Below, piece after piece: positions 34,025 to 43,681 of a stretch of 64,000 bases of DNA. Below the pieces are notes generated by a model. The model made no database searches. It was not told where the DNA came from and saw nothing but the letters and a program-made list of their open reading frames with translations. Positions within the stretch are counted from its first letter, which is position 1. Each line of letters starts with the position of its first letter. Source of the stretch: Enterococcus mundtii (GTDB lineage Bacteria > Bacillota > Bacilli > Lactobacillales > Enterococcaceae); assembly GCF_013394305.1 (NCBI RefSeq), contig NZ_AP019810.1:1805501-1869500 (forward strand). The letters run 5' to 3'. The position numbers and the translations under genes were made by a program.

Positions 34025-34221
34025 TTGAAACGTAATCAGCACAAGTATGAATGTGTCGAAGTAGTATGTATAGCAAAATAAAGGTTGTGGATGATCATCT
34101 GGTACTGATTGAAAGCGAAAGATTTTTACTATTCGACGCTATCAGTATTGGCGATTTTCACCACCTTTTTTGTTCCTATTCCTATAGGACTACTGGTCTA
34201 AATCGAAAGGACAGAGAATGG

Positions 34222-35574
34222 ATGAACATAACAATACAAGAAATTGCTCAAGCAGTTGGCAGTCATCATGAGTCAACCCAATCAATCACAGGAGTAGAAT
34301 TTGATAGCCGCAAAATCAAAGAAGGCGATTTGTTCGTTCCTTTAGCTGGCACAAGAGATGGGCATGAATTTATTGAACAAGCTATCGCAAATGGGGCAGT
34401 TGCTTCTTTTTGGAGTTGGGCAGCCGAAAAGGCACCAGAGGGGATCGAGATCATACCAGTTTCTGATCCTTTAAAAGCAATGCAAGAGTTGGCGCAGTAT
34501 TATTTAAAAAAAGTTGGGGCGGATGTAGTGGCTGTTACCGGTAGTAATGGGAAGACGACCACAAAGGATCTAACAGCTTCTGTCTTAGCGCAAGGATATA
34601 AAACTTATAAAACACAAGGAAATTACAATAATAATATTGGCATGCCTTATACGATCTTGCATATGCCTCAGGATACTGAAAAAATCGTTTTAGAAATGGG
34701 AATGGATCATGCCAATGAAATTACGGAACTCTCGTTGCTGGCACAACCAAAAGTTGCAGCAATCACGATGATCGGTGAGGCTCATATCGAGAATTTAGGG
34801 TCACGAGAAGGTATCGCCAAAGCAAAAATGGAAATTGCTGACGGGTTGCTACCAGACGGATTATTGATCGTACCGAATAATGAACCATTGTTAGAACCGT
34901 TGGTTGCTCCATTGTCTCAAAAAATCAAGACGTTTGGAATCGAACAAGGCGATATTTCTGCACAACAAATCATCGAAGAAAAGCAACAAACGACATTTAT
35001 CGTTGAAGGCGAATCATTCACGATCCCTTTACCTGGTAAGTATAATGTGACGAACGCGCTGATTGCTTATGCGATCGGGCAGTTTTTCGGGTTGTCTCTG
35101 TCGGAAATCCGACGAGGTCTAGCAACTGTCTCAGTGACACAAAATCGAACAGAATGGCTGACTGCTGGAAATGGGGCAGCGATCTTAAGTGATGTTTATA
35201 ATGCCAATCCTACAGCCATGGGATTAGTCTTAGATACTGTAGCAAGCCTCCCAGCAGCGGGACGAAAAATTGCCGTTTTAGCCGATATGTTGGAGCTAGG
35301 AGTAGACTCGCCTCTCATGCATGCTTCAATGAGTGAACATATTTCTTCAGACATCTTCTCGATGATCTTTTTGTATGGAAAAGAAATGCAGGCGTTAAAA
35401 GATGCTTTGGCTCAGAAATATCCTGATTTGCCGGTTTATTATACCGAAGAAAATAAAGAGCAATTGATTGCAGCGGTGATTGCTGAGATCCAGCCAGATG
35501 ACACGATTGTACTAAAAGGTAGTAATAGTATGGGCTTGATTGAAGTGGTCGAACGACTACAAGAAATGAAATAA
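34222..35574 (+). CDS. murF: UDP-MurNAc-tripeptide-D-Ala-D-Ala ligase
   Basis: A Mur ligase of 450 residues that adds D-Ala-D-Ala to UDP-MurNAc-tripeptide. ATG 34222 (MNITIQEIAQ) is the family start; the frame is open further upstream to GTG 34051, but that region does not look like MurF. Motifs: FDSRKIKEGDLFVPLAG near 30-46, P-loop VTGSNGKTTTKD near 107-118, EMGMDHANEI near 155-164, and DVYNANPTAM near 320-329. AAAGGA lies upstream. The partner substrate is supplied by the upstream ddl, so the two are functionally paired. Confidence 0.95.
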   Translation: MNITIQEIAQAVGSHHESTQSITGVEFDSRKIKEGDLFVPLAGTRDGHEFIEQAIANGAVASFWSWAAEKAPEGIEIIPVSDPLKAMQELAQYYLKKVGADVVAVTGSNGKTTTKDLTASVLAQGYKTYKTQGNYNNNIGMPYTILHMPQDTEKIVLEMGMDHANEITELSLLAQPKVAAITMIGEAHIENLGSREGIAKAKMEIADGLLPDGLLIVPNNEPLLEPLVAPLSQKIKTFGIEQGDISAQQIIEEKQQTTFIVEGESFTIPLPGKYNVTNALIAYAIGQFFGLSLSEIRRGLATVSVTQNRTEWLTAGNGAAILSDVYNANPTAMGLVLDTVASLPAAGRKIAVLADMLELGVDSPLMHASMSEHISSDIFSMIFLYGKEMQALKDALAQKYPDLPVYYTEENKEQLIAAVIAEIQPDDTIVLKGSNSMGLIEVVERLQEMK

Positions 35575-35585
35575 AAACTGTAAAC

Positions 35586-35614
35586 TTGCAGAAAACAATA
35601 AATTATGCTAGAAT
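35586..35614 (+). promoter_or_regulatory. cshA promoter
   Basis: TTGCAG (35586-35591), 17-base spacer, TAGAAT (35609-35614) with TG at the extended -10 position. The transcription start near 35621 gives a leader of about 270 nt. Confidence 0.75.
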
Positions 35615-35620
35615 AACCTA

Positions 35621-35880
35621 TTGCCGAAAGATGAAGAGAAATTGGACTGGCTTGATGATGAAATGCGAAAGCCAGATGTCATAACAATGATAAAGCTGAA
35701 CGCGACCCGTTTGGCTTTTCTAATGCCTAAACTTCGCAAAGTGATTTTTCGGTGGTGCCACAGGGGCTAAGAATGGATGGGAAACGTGCGTGGCCACTGT
35801 CAAAAAAGCAACAGACACTTTGACCGAACAAAAGACGGGGTAGCAAACTATAGCTACATCCTCAGTTAACAACCATATAG
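35621..35880 (+). other. Structured 5' leader of cshA
   Basis: About 270 nt between the promoter and TTG 35891 with several stems: CTGGCTT/AAGCCAG at 35648-35677, AAAGC/GGCTTT around 35691-35719, GTAGC/GCTAC near 35840-35857, and a wider CCGAAA/TTTCGG pairing between about 35623 and 35750. There is no internal terminator, so it looks like a leader rather than a separate RNA. It may control helicase expression, for instance in the cold. Confidence 0.55.
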
Positions 35881-35890
35881 GAGGATTCAT

Positions 35891-37426
35891 TTGAAATTTA
35901 AAGAACTAGAATTATCACCAGAATTATTAAAATCAGTAGAACGTGCAGGATTTGAAGAAGCAACACCGATCCAATCAGAAACGATCCCACTAGCCTTGGA
36001 AGGCAAAGATGTGATTGGACAAGCACAAACAGGAACAGGTAAAACTGCTGCGTTTGGCTTACCGATGTTAGAGAAAATCGATGCAAATCGTCAAGAACTA
36101 CAAGGATTGGTTATTGCACCAACACGTGAATTAGCGATCCAAACACAAGAAGAACTTTATCGTTTAGGACGTGACAAACGTGTCCGTGTCCAAGCTGTCT
36201 ATGGTGGCGCCGATATCGGTCGCCAAATCCGTGGATTGAAAGACCGTCCACATATCGTCGTTGGTACACCGGGTCGTATGTTAGACCATATCAACCGTCA
36301 CACATTGAAACTTGGAACAGTTGAAACATTAGTATTAGATGAAGCAGACGAAATGTTGAACATGGGCTTCTTAGAAGATATTGAAAGTATTATCTCTAAA
36401 GTACCAGACCAACGTCAAACACTATTGTTCTCAGCAACAATGCCACCAGCAATCAAAAACATCGGTGTGAAATTCATGAAAGATCCAACACACGTGAAAA
36501 TCAAAACCAAAGAAATGACTGCTGATTTGATCGATCAATACTATGTACGCGCAAAAGAATACGAAAAATTCGATGTGATGACTCGCTTGCTCGATGTACA
36601 ATCACCAGAATTAACGATCGTCTTCGGACGTACAAAACGTCGTGTAGATGAATTAGCTCGTGGCTTAGAAGCTCGTGGCTATCGTGCAGAAGGTATCCAT
36701 GGCGACCTTTCCCAACAAAAACGTATGAGCGTATTACGTTCATTCAAGAGTGGTCATTTAGATATTTTAGTTGCTACAGACGTAGCTGCACGTGGTTTAG
36801 ATATCTCAGGAGTTACTCATGTATACAACTATGATATCCCACAAGACCCAGAAAGCTATGTTCACCGTATCGGTCGTACTGGTCGTGCAGGTAAAGGTGG
36901 TATGTCAGTAACTTTCGTTACACCAAACGAAATGGGTTACTTACATGTTATTGAAAACTTAACGAAAAAACGTATGACAACTTTACGTCCACCGACTGAA
37001 AAAGAAGCATTCAAAGGACAACTAGGCGCTGCTATTGAACAAATCGAAGAAAAACTTGAAGAGAATGGCTTAGATAAATATCTGCAAACTGCGGATAAAT
37101 TATTGGAAGAATACTCTGCTCAAGATTTAGTCGCTTTATTGTTGAAAACAATAGCCAAAGATCCATCAGATGCAACACCAGTAAAAATCACACCAGAACG
37201 TCCATTGCCTATGCAGAAAAAAGGCTACAACAAAAATGGTAAACGTGGTGGCGGAAGTGGCGGCGGAAACAACCGTAATCGTCGTGATAATGGCAACTAC
37301 CGTGGCAACAAAAATTCAAAAGGTAGCGGTAGCTACAGCAAAAACCATAACAAACAAAAAGACAATGGTGGAAAACGCACAAACGACAAAAAACGTGGTT
37401 TCGTGATCCGCACGAACAACGACTAA
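35891..37426 (+). CDS. cshA: DEAD-box RNA helicase CshA
   Basis: TTG start at 35891 after AGGAGGATTCAT. The 511-residue protein carries all helicase motifs: Q-motif [14 protein letters not shown], motif [31 protein letters not shown] (149-152 region), SAT, and the C-terminal domain motifs [25 protein letters not shown], then a Gly/Asn/Arg-rich tail (RGG-like, about residues 440-505) that binds RNA. CshA is the main Firmicute DEAD-box helicase of the degradosome and of ribosome assembly at low temperature. Its usual neighbours, murF and acpS-alr, flank it. Confidence 0.93.
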   Translation: MKFKELELSPELLKSVERAGFEEATPIQSETIPLALEGKDVIGQAQTGTGKTAAFGLPMLEKIDANRQELQGLVIAPTRELAIQTQEELYRLGRDKRVRVQAVYGGADIGRQIRGLKDRPHIVVGTPGRMLDHINRHTLKLGTVETLVLDEADEMLNMGFLEDIESIISKVPDQRQTLLFSATMPPAIKNIGVKFMKDPTHVKIKTKEMTADLIDQYYVRAKEYEKFDVMTRLLDVQSPELTIVFGRTKRRVDELARGLEARGYRAEGIHGDLSQQKRMSVLRSFKSGHLDILVATDVAARGLDISGVTHVYNYDIPQDPESYVHRIGRTGRAGKGGMSVTFVTPNEMGYLHVIENLTKKRMTTLRPPTEKEAFKGQLGAAIEQIEEKLEENGLDKYLQTADKLLEEYSAQDLVALLLKTIAKDPSDATPVKITPERPLPMQKKGYNKNGKRGGGSGGGNNRNRRDNGNYRGNKNSKGSGSYSKNHNKQKDNGGKRTNDKKRGFVIRTNND

Positions 37427-37463
37427 TCCACATGTAAAGTGGTGGTCTTAGAAGGACCATCCG

Positions 37464-37524
37464 AATAAGCCCGTCAGATCCAAAAATAGCTTACCTATTT
37501 TTGGCCTTGGCGGGCTTATTTTGT
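37464..37524 (+). terminator. Terminator after cshA
   Basis: AATAAGCCCG (37464-37473) pairs with CGGGCTTATT (37511-37520), with inner CCAAAAATAG/CTATTTTTGG, then TTGT. A smaller GGTGGTC/GACCATC hairpin lies just before. Confidence 0.85.
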
Positions 37525-38101
37525 ATTGTTTATTTGGCAATGATAGATAATGAAAAAAACAAACATACTCTCTCTTTCATTACATAAAGAAGTAGAGATC
37601 ATAGGGTAAAAACCTACTAATAATGGGAAGTCTAAGAGTATTAAGTATAAATTTAACGTAGTTCCTCTTTTTAGTAGGTAATTTAGATAACTTTAATAAA
37701 AATGTTATTTAAAAAAATAAAATATTTAGCTTTTTTAGGATATAGCAACAAATTTTTGTTTTTTTTGTTTTTTTTGTTTATTAAGTAAAAATAATTTCTT
37801 TTTTTATGCGTGATCCATGGTAAATTAGAATTAATACCAATAAAATGATTTTATAAACAAACAAGGCGGAAAATGATTTATATATCAGCTGTTTTTCGAA
37901 TTGTAAGTCTTATTTTTTTGAAAAACGTTCGTAAAAAAAGAAATGAAGTGACTTGAACTGTTTTCTTTGCATCAGAGATTTTTATCAATCAATTCTCAAT
38001 GGTTTTTTATTGGAGAAAATGAAGAAGTGGGTTTTCACTAGGAAACAACTTTCATTTTTGTTATTTCTAGACTTATTGGTGGTAAATTGTCTAAAATTTG
38101 G
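37525..38101. other. Gene-free AT-rich stretch between cshA and acpS
   Basis: About 580 bases with T-runs and no ORF of note on either strand. The only signal is an extended -10 TGGTAGAAT at 38099-38107 that probably serves acpS; the -35 is weak. Confidence 0.6.
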
Positions 38102-38144
38102 TAGAATTAGAGTGTTCTAAAATTTTTTGAAAAGAGAATCGTGT

Positions 38145-38495
38145 ATGATAAAAGGGATTGGGATTGATGCAGTTGAACTGTCGAGGATTGCTAAGATCAT
38201 TAAAGAAAAGCAAAACTTTATTGATCGTGTACTGACACCAAGTGAAATCGAAATGTTTCGTTTGCTGCCATTTCATCGTCAGGTTGAGTTTTTAGGCGGT
38301 CGTTATGCATGTAAAGAAGCTTTTTCAAAGGCTTGGGGAACAGGGATCGGTAAAGTTACCTTTCAAGAGATCGAAATTTTAAAAAATGGATCAGGACAAC
38401 CAATTGTAACGAAATCTCCACATGAAGGAGCAGTCTGGGTCAGCATCACACATACAGACGAGTTAGCTTTTGCACAGATTATTTTAGAAGACTAG
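38145..38495 (+). CDS. acpS: Holo-[acyl-carrier-protein] synthase
   Basis: A 116-residue trimeric 4'-phosphopantetheinyl transferase that converts apo-ACP to holo-ACP with CoA. ATG 38145 (MIKGIGIDAVELSRI) is chosen over a TTG at 38127; GIGIDAVE carries the Asp Mg ligand and FLGGRYACKEAFSKAWGTGIG the conserved E-A-x-x-K/S motif; the end HTDELAFAQIIL is the substrate-loop strand. It begins the classic acpS-alr unit (16 bases to alr). Confidence 0.94.
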   Translation: MIKGIGIDAVELSRIAKIIKEKQNFIDRVLTPSEIEMFRLLPFHRQVEFLGGRYACKEAFSKAWGTGIGKVTFQEIEILKNGSGQPIVTKSPHEGAVWVSITHTDELAFAQIILED

Positions 38496-38510
38496 AAAGA
38501 AGGAAGAACA

Positions 38511-39629
38511 ATGGTTATTGCTTGGCATCGTCCGACAAAAGCAATTGTACATAAACAGGCAATTACAGAAAATGTAGCAAATGAAATAGCTCGATTGAAT
38601 GGGAAAGAATTGTTTGCTGTTGTCAAAGCAGATGGTTACGGTCATGGAGCAATCGAAACAGCAGAAGCTGCAAAAAAAGGTGGAGCTTCTGGTTTTTGCG
38701 TAGCTACTTTAGATGAGGGAATCGAGCTGAGAGAGGCAGGTTTCACACAACCTATTCTTGTATTGAATATGGTTCCGATCGATGCGTTGACACTTGCAGT
38801 CATCCACGATCTATCTATTACTGCGGGAATAAAAGAATGGTTGGAAGCTGCGGCTACTTATATAGCAGAACGACATCTAGAATATTTATTGAAATTGCAT
38901 TTGAAAGTCGATACCGGAATGGGAAGAATTGGCTTTCTCAATAGTGCAGAAGTGAATGAGGCAGTGGAAATCATCCAGGATAGTCCCAATTTAGAATGGG
39001 AAGGGATCTATACTCATTTTTCTACAGCAGATCAAGCAGATACCACCTATTGGGAACAGCAGAACCAAAAATTCAGTGAGATCATCGAAAGTCTACCTAC
39101 TTTACCAAGATATGTCCACAGCAGTAATAGTGCTACTGCATTATGGCACGAAAAAGCTACAGGCAATATGATCCGCTATGGGGTAGCAATGTATGGCTTG
39201 AATCCATCCGGTCACGCGTTAGCGGAAGTGTATCCCCTACAACCAGCGCTTGAACTTGTATCTGAATTGATCCAAGTGAAAGAGTTGCCAGCAGGAGAAG
39301 GTGTAGGTTATGGAAAAACCTATACGACTTCAGCTTCAGAATGGATCGGAACTGTACCAATCGGTTACGCAGATGGTTGGTTACGGAAAATGCAAGGTTT
39401 CTCATTATTAGTGGAGGGGAATTATTGTGAGATCATTGGTCGTGTATGCATGGATCAATTGATGATCCGTCTGCCCTATCAAATGCCAGTAGGAACTAAA
39501 GTGACGTTGATTGGGGAAAATCAACAGGCTAAAATCACAATGCAAGATGTAGCAGATCAATTGGGTACGATCCATTACGAAGTCGCATGTGTGCTAGGGC
39601 CCCGCATACCTAGAGAATATCAAGAGTGA
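38511..39629 (+). CDS. alr: Alanine racemase
   Basis: A 372-residue PLP enzyme that interconverts L- and D-alanine for peptidoglycan. K39 in [14 protein letters not shown] forms the Schiff base, with the catalytic Tyr expected in the C-terminal barrel-facing strand; the ...VGYGKTY motif near 265-272 contains it. AGAAAGAAGGAAGAACA precedes ATG 38511. Supplies D-Ala to the upstream ddl and murF products. mazF follows at 10 bases. Confidence 0.95.
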   Translation: MVIAWHRPTKAIVHKQAITENVANEIARLNGKELFAVVKADGYGHGAIETAEAAKKGGASGFCVATLDEGIELREAGFTQPILVLNMVPIDALTLAVIHDLSITAGIKEWLEAAATYIAERHLEYLLKLHLKVDTGMGRIGFLNSAEVNEAVEIIQDSPNLEWEGIYTHFSTADQADTTYWEQQNQKFSEIIESLPTLPRYVHSSNSATALWHEKATGNMIRYGVAMYGLNPSGHALAEVYPLQPALELVSELIQVKELPAGEGVGYGKTYTTSASEWIGTVPIGYADGWLRKMQGFSLLVEGNYCEIIGRVCMDQLMIRLPYQMPVGTKVTLIGENQQAKITMQDVADQLGTIHYEVACVLGPRIPREYQE

Positions 39630-39639
39630 GGAGAGGCGT

Positions 39640-40002
39640 ATGGTAAAAAGAGGAGATATTTATTTTGCTGATCTTTCTCCGGTGGTAGGATCAGAACAAG
39701 GTGGGACAAGACCGGTCTTAGTGATTCAGAACAATTTAGGTAATCATTTTAGTCCAACGGTCATCGTAGCAGCAATTACTGCGAAAATGGCGAAACCTAA
39801 ATTGCCCACACATATAGGAATCAAAGCGACCGGAACAGGGATCGAAAGAGACTCAGTCATTTTACTTGAACAAATCAGAACGATTGATAAGTCCAGATTA
39901 AAAGAAAAAGTCTGTCATTTGGAACGATCGATCATGTTAGATGTCGATCGTGCATTAAAAATCAGTGTTGGTATCGAAGCGCTTGTCCCAGTGTCAAAAT
40001 AA
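39640..40002 (+). CDS. mazF: MazF/NdoA-type endoribonuclease toxin
   Basis: A 120-residue PemK/MazF protein (PF02452): [29 protein letters not shown] with the conserved G-x-R-P motif, [10 protein letters not shown], and [16 protein letters not shown] with the Thr/Ser-x-x-D-x-x-R catalytic residues. It cleaves mRNA at specific short sequences. It sits 10 bases after alr, the same place as ndoA in Bacillus, but no MazE/NdoAI-type antitoxin is present between them. Likely cotranscribed with acpS and alr. Confidence 0.9.
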   Translation: MVKRGDIYFADLSPVVGSEQGGTRPVLVIQNNLGNHFSPTVIVAAITAKMAKPKLPTHIGIKATGTGIERDSVILLEQIRTIDKSRLKEKVCHLERSIMLDVDRALKISVGIEALVPVSK

Positions 40003-40133
40003 AAGACAAAAACAGCACGCTTATACATAAAAAATAGCACCGTGTGTTTAGTCAATCATTGCGCGATTCAGCGCTTGGCAACAACAAAAAAGAGGAACTT
40101 CAATGGTCTGGGACATTCGTCCTATCGCACCAC

Positions 40134-40240
40134 CTAAAACCGAATAAACGGCGGGAACAGAAGTAACCTCTTCGAAAATAAGGCGCCATCCACAAAAATT
40201 TGAAAAATAATTTTCGTGGATGGTGCCTTATTTCTCGAAG
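40134..40240. repeat. Dispersed palindromic intergenic repeat, copy B
   Basis: Shares its left arm (40134-40153) and AAGTAAC with copy A at 26677. The hairpin AAATAAGGCGCCATCCAC (40176-40193) pairs with 40216-40233 over 18 bp with one G-T pair, and outer CTTCGA/TCGAAG add 6 more. The rest of 40003-40651 shows no gene; a T-rich end lies at 40270. Confidence 0.6.
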
Positions 40241-40651
40241 CTAAACATTTTGATCCCGACCTCTGGCTGTCGTGCCTTTTTTTGTTTGTGTGGTTCAGTT
40301 TTGCCGGATTTTCCAGTTCTATCGGAAGATATGGTTTATAAAATAACAATATATATATTGAAAATAAGATTATAATTTTATGAGTAACCAATTTAGACAT
40401 TTTTTTAGAAACTATGGTAAGCTTTTTATAACAGATTTATTTGACTACACATAAAAAATTTATCGGGATGCTACATTTGATAGTGGACTAGTGGATAAAA
40501 GAAGATTAATTATTTATTAAGCAAAAGATGACAACATTCGGACAGTTTGATTTAACTGTCAAAAAATTAGTTGCTGGATTGAAAATAGGATTGAAAATCG
40601 TATGGTTTTCATGATAAAGTGATGCAGCTGAAACAAAAAAAGGTGATGAAT

Positions 40652-43381
40652 ATGAAATCAATAAAAAATACAATAAACTTATATTTACTTGATTGGAAAC
40701 GAATTTTTAAAAATCCTGTTGCGACTCTCTTGATCATCGCAATTATGATCATTCCTTCATTATATGCTTGGTTCAATATCAAAGCATTATGGGACCCTTA
40801 TGGCAATACAGGGGAATTACCGATTGCTGTTTATAGTGCAGACAAGCCGGCTGAGTTTGAAGGACAAGACGTTGCCATCGGAAAAGAAGTACTGAAATCA
40901 TTACATGAAAATAAAGATTTAGGTTGGCAGTTTGTTGACTCTAAAAAAGAATTAGAAGACGGTGTACGGTCTGGGGAGTATTATGCTGGTATCTATTTGC
41001 CAGAGAATTTCTCGGAGGATTTATTAAGCTTTACGAGTGGTGATATCAAAAAGCCGGAAATTGAATATACAGTCAATGAAAAAATCAATGCCATTGCACC
41101 AAAAATCACAGATAAAGGTGCATCTACGATCCAATCACAAATCTCCAGTGAATTTATTCGGACGGCGAGCGAAACTTTACTAAAAGTCTTTAATGAAATT
41201 GGGTACGATATCGATACAAATCTGGTAAGTATCAATAAAGTAAAATCAATGATTTTATCAACAGATGAAAACTTAGATACGATCGATGGCTATACCCAAC
41301 AAGTACTTGATCTACAAAAACAACTACCAGATATCAAAGACAAATTAGCGAAAGCAAATGAATTTGTTGATTATCTCCCAGAAGTGGATGAGATGGGACA
41401 AAAGGTCGTTGAATTGAACGATAAAATGCCAGAATTAAAGGAACAAGCCAAAATCATTCTTGACCTTCAACAAAAAATCCCGGAGATCCAAGATGCTGGA
41501 CGACAAATTGCTGAAATCGACAACGATTTTTCATTAATCGAAGAAACGATGAATCAAGGAATCGAGGAAGCAAAACAAGGATTGACCATCATCCAACAAG
41601 TCCAAGACATCTTACCTGATGTGAAAAATTTAGAATCACAAGCGAAGAATCTCGCAGAGGATACCAAAACGGGCGCTGAACAATTAAAAGAAGCAGTACC
41701 AGGTATCACGACAAGCGTGAAGACGACGTTAGATTCGATTGGGCAAGTAGCGACAAATACAGCTAGTTTAGCTGATGCAATCAATTCTGCCCTAAAAACA
41801 GCTGTAGAAGATAATAAGTTGACAGAAGAAGAACGAGAAAATCTACTGAAGCTAGTTGATAACATATCCTCTAGTATTAGTAGTCAGCAAACAGCAATAA
41901 ATAGCCTAATAGAATTTTTAACAAATTTACAAAAAGAAAATGGTGGAGAGAATTTAACTAATATTATAAATCTATTAAACAATATCAGTGCAAATTTAAA
42001 TACAATTAACTCACGTCTGCCAAATCTTAAGAGTATCATTCAATCAGCTAGTGTAGAAGAAATTGAAAAATTAGTGTCTGACGAATTAACAAGTATAACA
42101 GCAGCTGCAAAAAATGTTAATGATACTATCGGTAAAATAGACGTAAACGAAGTCAGCACCACCGTTGAATCAATCTTGACTCAAGTGATCGATACGATCA
42201 GTACGGCGCAAGGTGCGTTGAGTAAAGCAGATCAAATCGACTTTGATTCGCTATTAAATTCAACCAAAGCAACCGTGACAAATGCGGTGGCGATCTTAGA
42301 GAAATATCAAAAAGAAATGCCTGCAATCGGTCAAGAGGTCCATGATGCAAATACGATGCTAAATGGTAATATGGAAACGATCGTAAATGGAATCAATAAG
42401 GGAGCTGACCTATACAATAACGACTTACCTGTATTAGAAGAGAAACTTGGTTTAGCTGCTGATTTTATCCAAAATGATTGGCCAACGATCAAAAATGAAA
42501 TCAATACCACAATGACCACCGTCAACGATAAAATGCCAGAAGTTGAAACAGCAGTGAATGCTGCGGCAGACTTGATCACGAACGACTGGCCAAACATCAA
42601 AGCTGGTATCCAAAAAGCCGCAGACACGATCCGTAAAGGAGAAGAAGAGGTTGATCTTGGGGAAGTCATCAAACTCTTGAAATTAGATGCGACAAAGGAA
42701 AGTGAATTCTTTACGATGCCTGTGGAACTGCAAACTAATTCGTTGTATCCAATCCCTAATAATGGATCAGCAAGTACACCGTTCTATACTGCGCTATGTT
42801 TGTGGGTAGGTGCGGTCTTACTTTCAAGTGTCGCTACAACAGATTATTATTTAGATAAAAAAGCGCGTAAAAACTATACAAAACGGGAACAGTTTGGCGC
42901 CCGCATGTTGACCTTCTTGACGATGGCGATCGCTCAAAGCTTGATCGTTACTTTAGGGAACATGTTCTTGCTTGGTGTGTATGTAGTGAATCCAGTTTAC
43001 AGTGTACTGTTTGCTGTTTTGATTGCTTTGTCATTTATGATGATCGTCTATGTTTTAGCAGCACTGTTTGACAATGTCGGCAAAGGGATAGCCATCATTA
43101 TTCTTGTCTTGTCCATATCTGGTGGTGGTGGGAACTATCCAATTCAAGTTTCAGGGAAATTTTTCCAAATGATCAATCCTTTCTTGCCATTTACTCATGC
43201 AGTCAACCTCTTACGTGAATCAGCTGGTGGTATCTATTGGCCAAATGCGCTACATGCGATTTTGATATTAGTCGGCATATTTATTGTCGTAGGAATCGTT
43301 GGTACAGTATCCTATCCATTTGTAAGTGAAAAAATGAAGAAATTCAAAGAAGCTGCGCATGAAAGTCGAATCTTCCACTAG
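40652..43381 (+). CDS. YhgE/Pip-family membrane protein
   Basis: A protein of about 909 residues starting at ATG 40652 with AAAGGTG 6 bases upstream; upstream in-frame starts at 40619, 40622 and 40646 are possible. One N-terminal helix ([18 protein letters not shown]), an extracytoplasmic region of about 680 residues that is mostly coiled coil, and a C-terminal ABC-2-type six-helix membrane domain (from about 700). The YhgE/Pip family includes the phage infection protein Pip of Lactococcus and ESX/T7SS-related YueB-like receptors, so it may be a phage receptor or secretion factor. GC is lower in the middle of the coiled coil. Confidence 0.8.
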   Translation: MKSIKNTINLYLLDWKRIFKNPVATLLIIAIMIIPSLYAWFNIKALWDPYGNTGELPIAVYSADKPAEFEGQDVAIGKEVLKSLHENKDLGWQFVDSKKELEDGVRSGEYYAGIYLPENFSEDLLSFTSGDIKKPEIEYTVNEKINAIAPKITDKGASTIQSQISSEFIRTASETLLKVFNEIGYDIDTNLVSINKVKSMILSTDENLDTIDGYTQQVLDLQKQLPDIKDKLAKANEFVDYLPEVDEMGQKVVELNDKMPELKEQAKIILDLQQKIPEIQDAGRQIAEIDNDFSLIEETMNQGIEEAKQGLTIIQQVQDILPDVKNLESQAKNLAEDTKTGAEQLKEAVPGITTSVKTTLDSIGQVATNTASLADAINSALKTAVEDNKLTEEERENLLKLVDNISSSISSQQTAINSLIEFLTNLQKENGGENLTNIINLLNNISANLNTINSRLPNLKSIIQSASVEEIEKLVSDELTSITAAAKNVNDTIGKIDVNEVSTTVESILTQVIDTISTAQGALSKADQIDFDSLLNSTKATVTNAVAILEKYQKEMPAIGQEVHDANTMLNGNMETIVNGINKGADLYNNDLPVLEEKLGLAADFIQNDWPTIKNEINTTMTTVNDKMPEVETAVNAAADLITNDWPNIKAGIQKAADTIRKGEEEVDLGEVIKLLKLDATKESEFFTMPVELQTNSLYPIPNNGSASTPFYTALCLWVGAVLLSSVATTDYYLDKKARKNYTKREQFGARMLTFLTMAIAQSLIVTLGNMFLLGVYVVNPVYSVLFAVLIALSFMMIVYVLAALFDNVGKGIAIIILVLSISGGGGNYPIQVSGKFFQMINPFLPFTHAVNLLRESAGGIYWPNALHAILILVGIFIVVGIVGTVSYPFVSEKMKKFKEAAHESRIFH

Positions 43382-43436
43382 AAACGTGATGCCATCTATT
43401 CGTTTCTCGTAAAGGTTTGAAGTCTCAGTTTTTAAG

Positions 43437-43484
43437 TGAAGACGAGTTTAGGATAACGTTATTTTCCTAAGCTCGTCTTTTTTC
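43437..43484 (+). terminator. Terminator after the YhgE gene
   Basis: GAAGACGAG (about 43437-43446) pairs with CTCGTCTTT (43472-43481), inner TTAGGA/TCCTAA, then TTTTTT. Confidence 0.85.
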
Positions 43485-43581
43485 TATACCAGAGAAAGCA
43501 AGTGGTTTAATTATGGAAATCACTCTAAAAATGAATTAAAAAAATATGGGGATTTTCTATCGATATTTTTCCCGAATTTTG

Positions 43582-43610
43582 TTGACATTTAAAGGTCAAG
43601 GGCGTACTAT
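43582..43610 (+). promoter_or_regulatory. kimA promoter
   Basis: TTGACA (43582-43587), 17-base spacer, TACTAT (43605-43610). An ACACCT/AGGTGT hairpin (43636-43665) lies in the leader. No c-di-AMP (ydaO) riboswitch is visible. Confidence 0.8.
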
Positions 43611-43681
43611 AACATCTTGTTTACTATAAAAAATGACACCTGTAATTCGTAGGGGAAAAGGTGTGTAAAGGAGCATAGAAA

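Noticed and set aside
34051-34221. Upstream extension of murF to GTG 34051
   Set aside because: The added 57 residues do not look like MurF and the family start MNITIQEIAQ is at 34222.
35621-35880. RNase P or tmRNA in front of cshA
   Set aside because: The conserved P4, mRNA-like and acceptor features are absent.
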